From contig DJVY01000174.1 in the NCBI GenBank assembly GCA_002440885.1, positions 13,354-20,692 on the forward strand: a DNA stretch of 7,339 nt. The letters run 5' to 3'. The stretch comes from Bacteroidales bacterium UBA6244 (GTDB taxonomy: Bacteria; Bacteroidota; Bacteroidia; Bacteroidales; F082). Position numbers and translations under genes: made by a program. Below, piece after piece: positions 6,632-7,339 of this stretch (position 1 is its first letter; every line of letters begins with the position of its first letter). The notes under the pieces were generated by a model, which saw only the letters and a list, made by a program, of their open reading frames with translations, was not told where the DNA came from and made no database searches.

Positions 6632-6760
6632 ATCTTTTCATTTATTCAACCTGTATTAAGAAAAGAATTGCCATGACAAAGAAAGTTTATACCTTTGATT
6701 TTTTACAATCAATAATAAATGAGTTGTGCATACAAGATGACCGATCCGGAAGGGTGTTTG

Positions 6761-6781
6761 ACCCACCAGTTGCAAACTGGA
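6761..6781. repeat. Inner inverted repeat, right arm (hairpin)
   Basis: This is the partner of 6611-6631 in inverted orientation, 20 of 21 matching. The core ccagttgcaaactgg (6766-6780) forms a 6-bp stem with a 3-nt loop and is followed by a G-rich run (gggagcgggggg) to about 6792. The pair is nearly concentric with the outer arms (centres 4 bp apart), giving a palindromic element of about 320 bp. Confidence 0.75.
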
Positions 6782-6835
6782 GGGAGCGGGGGGTGCTTCT
6801 TAATTTTGCCTCTGGCATGAAACGATGGAGTAAGA

Positions 6836-6866
6836 CATCCTCGTTACCGCTACGCTCAAACGAGGA
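6836..6866. repeat. Outer inverted repeat, right arm, with its own stem-loop
   Basis: Bases 6836-6860 pair with 6540-6564 at 23 of 25 positions. Within the arm, TCCTCGTT (6838-6845) and AACGAGGA (6859-6866) form a perfect 8-bp stem around a 13-nt loop, so this arm could fold alone. It lacks a following T run, so I do not call it a terminator. Confidence 0.75.
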
Positions 6867-6883
6867 CGAGAGGAGACGGTAAC

Positions 6884-7192
6884 AGTTATATTTTTATAGA
6901 TTTCTCTGATAGAAAAATCCTGGAAGTAAGAGATTTTAGATCGCATGAGTTGATATTTGAAATACCAAACATAAATTTCTCCGACACTTTACTTTCAATT
7001 GTGAGTTTTCGGATAATGGATAATTCTGATGACTTCTACATTGAGGGTTATTATGAGGGGTCTATAGTATATGATTTTTATAATAAATCAGGAATGTATA
7101 TAAATCAGATTGTGATTCCAACTGACAGAAGATCCGCTGCCAAAAAACCAAATTTCTACAAAAATGATAGCAGATATGAAGTGCGATATTAA
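6884..7192 (+). pseudogene. AT-rich start-less open frame, 3' part of a broken gene
   Basis: The frame is open from 6821 to the TAA at 7190-7192, but before about 6884 it reads repeat DNA. From there it gives a coherent acidic, beta-rich sequence of about 102 residues beginning SYIFIDFSDRKILEVRDF, continuing FEIPNINFSDTLL and ending PNFYKNDSRYEVRY. No ATG occurs in frame until about 7016; a TTG at 6950 would start mid-sequence. The protein-like sequence thus extends upstream of any good start, which indicates a missing 5' end. Its AT content is clearly higher than in the genes left of 6430, suggesting acquired DNA. Size, composition and position after an RHS fragment fit an orphan immunity-type gene, but that is inference; I recognise no family. 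Confidence 0.45.
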
Positions 7193-7339
7193 ATACTCAA
7201 AAATTGGTGTTCTGAGAATACTATTTATTGTATTGTATTATCAATAGGTTATGAATCAATTGCAAAATAACATGTTACCCCATACTAAGCGTTCTTGATG
7301 TTTTGTTCGGATAATTTATATCTTTGTTATTATAAAGAT
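7193..7339 (+). other. AT-rich non-coding end of window
   Basis: No open frame of note is seen in the last 147 bases. The stretch is very AT-rich and holds only a candidate promoter near its end. No clear hairpin terminator follows the stop at 7192. Confidence 0.5.
7295..7326 (+). promoter_or_regulatory. Bacteroidota-type promoter reading out of the window
   Basis: TATCTTTG at 7319-7326 fits the -7 consensus TAnnTTTG exactly, and a TTG at 7295-7297 lies 21 bp upstream, in the expected range for the -33 element. Transcription would begin around 7332, just before the edge, so a gene on the plus strand beyond 7339 is likely. Confidence 0.5.

Larger units (their letters stand above)
6673..6882 (+). 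pseudogene. Small open frame: possible gene start running into repeat DNA
   Basis: From the ATG at 6673 there are 69 codons. The first part, MTKKVYTFDFLQSIINE, looks like an ordinary protein N terminus. After about residue 18 the frame enters the repeated sequence (DPPVANWRERG overlaps the inner hairpin, LPLRSNED overlaps the outer arm), and the composition becomes basic and unlike a folded protein. It ends at TAA 6880-6882. An in-frame GTG at 6595 would extend it upstream through the left hairpin, which I consider unlikely. My reading is the 5' end of a gene interrupted by repeat DNA, its remainder perhaps being the open frame ending at 7192 in another frame. I recognise no family. Confidence 0.35.

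Noticed and set aside
6595..6672. GTG-initiated extension of the 69-codon frame
   Set aside because: It reads through the left hairpin, contains an AT-rich stretch and has no ribosome site; the ATG at 6673 is more credible.
6540..6860. CRISPR array, retron or diversity-generating element
   Set aside because: The repeats are one inverted pair each, not regularly spaced direct repeats, and no reverse transcriptase, cas gene or template/variable repeat pair is present.
6838..6866. Stem-loop as a transcription terminator
   Set aside because: The 8-bp stem has a 13-nt loop and no T run on either strand, and it is part of the inverted repeat.

Overview
The window looks like chromosomal DNA of a member of the Bacteroidota, probably a Bacteroidales or Marinilabiliales relative. 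The basis is the gene set (a two-domain DUF1599 protein followed by a MauE/DoxX-like membrane protein, and a solitary DppB-type permease with a long extracytoplasmic insertion), weak Shine-Dalgarno sequences, and promoter -7 elements of the TAnnTTTG type. This assignment rests on remembered family features, not on a database search.

Left part (1-2138, minus strand): a tight operon read right to left, folP (dihydropteroate synthase), a lipoate-protein ligase A, and the N-terminal 102 codons of a DUF1338 (HglS-like, non-haem iron) protein that runs off the left edge. Gaps are 4 and 8 bp. The three genes link folate synthesis, lipoylation of 2-oxoacid dehydrogenases and probably 2-oxoacid oxidation.

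Middle (2139-4948, plus strand): a short divergent promoter region with a -7 element for folP and a 12-bp palindrome, then three genes joined by overlapping stops and starts: a tandem-duplicated DUF1599 protein, a polytopic MauE/DoxX-like protein with a DCGCFGD motif and a soluble C-terminal domain, and a DppB/OppB-type ABC permease without visible partner subunits. After a 34-bp gap comes a NimA-like pyridoxamine-phosphate-oxidase-fold flavoprotein (4983-5483), then a class I SAM-dependent methyltransferase of unknown substrate (5543-6427).

Right part (6424-7339): a degraded accessory segment. It begins exactly at the methyltransferase stop with a short piece of an RHS/YD-repeat protein core. 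A roughly 320-bp imperfect palindrome follows, built of two nested pairs of inverted repeats, the inner pair being small hairpins themselves. Its right half lies between the start of one small open frame and an AT-rich, start-less open frame that looks like the rest of a broken gene. I read this as a decayed RHS polymorphic-toxin locus invaded by a small interspersed repeat. The last bases carry a good Bacteroidota-type promoter reading out of the window. I see no RNA gene, CRISPR array or complete insertion sequence. The most unusual part of the window is 6424-7192; the rest is ordinary core genome.
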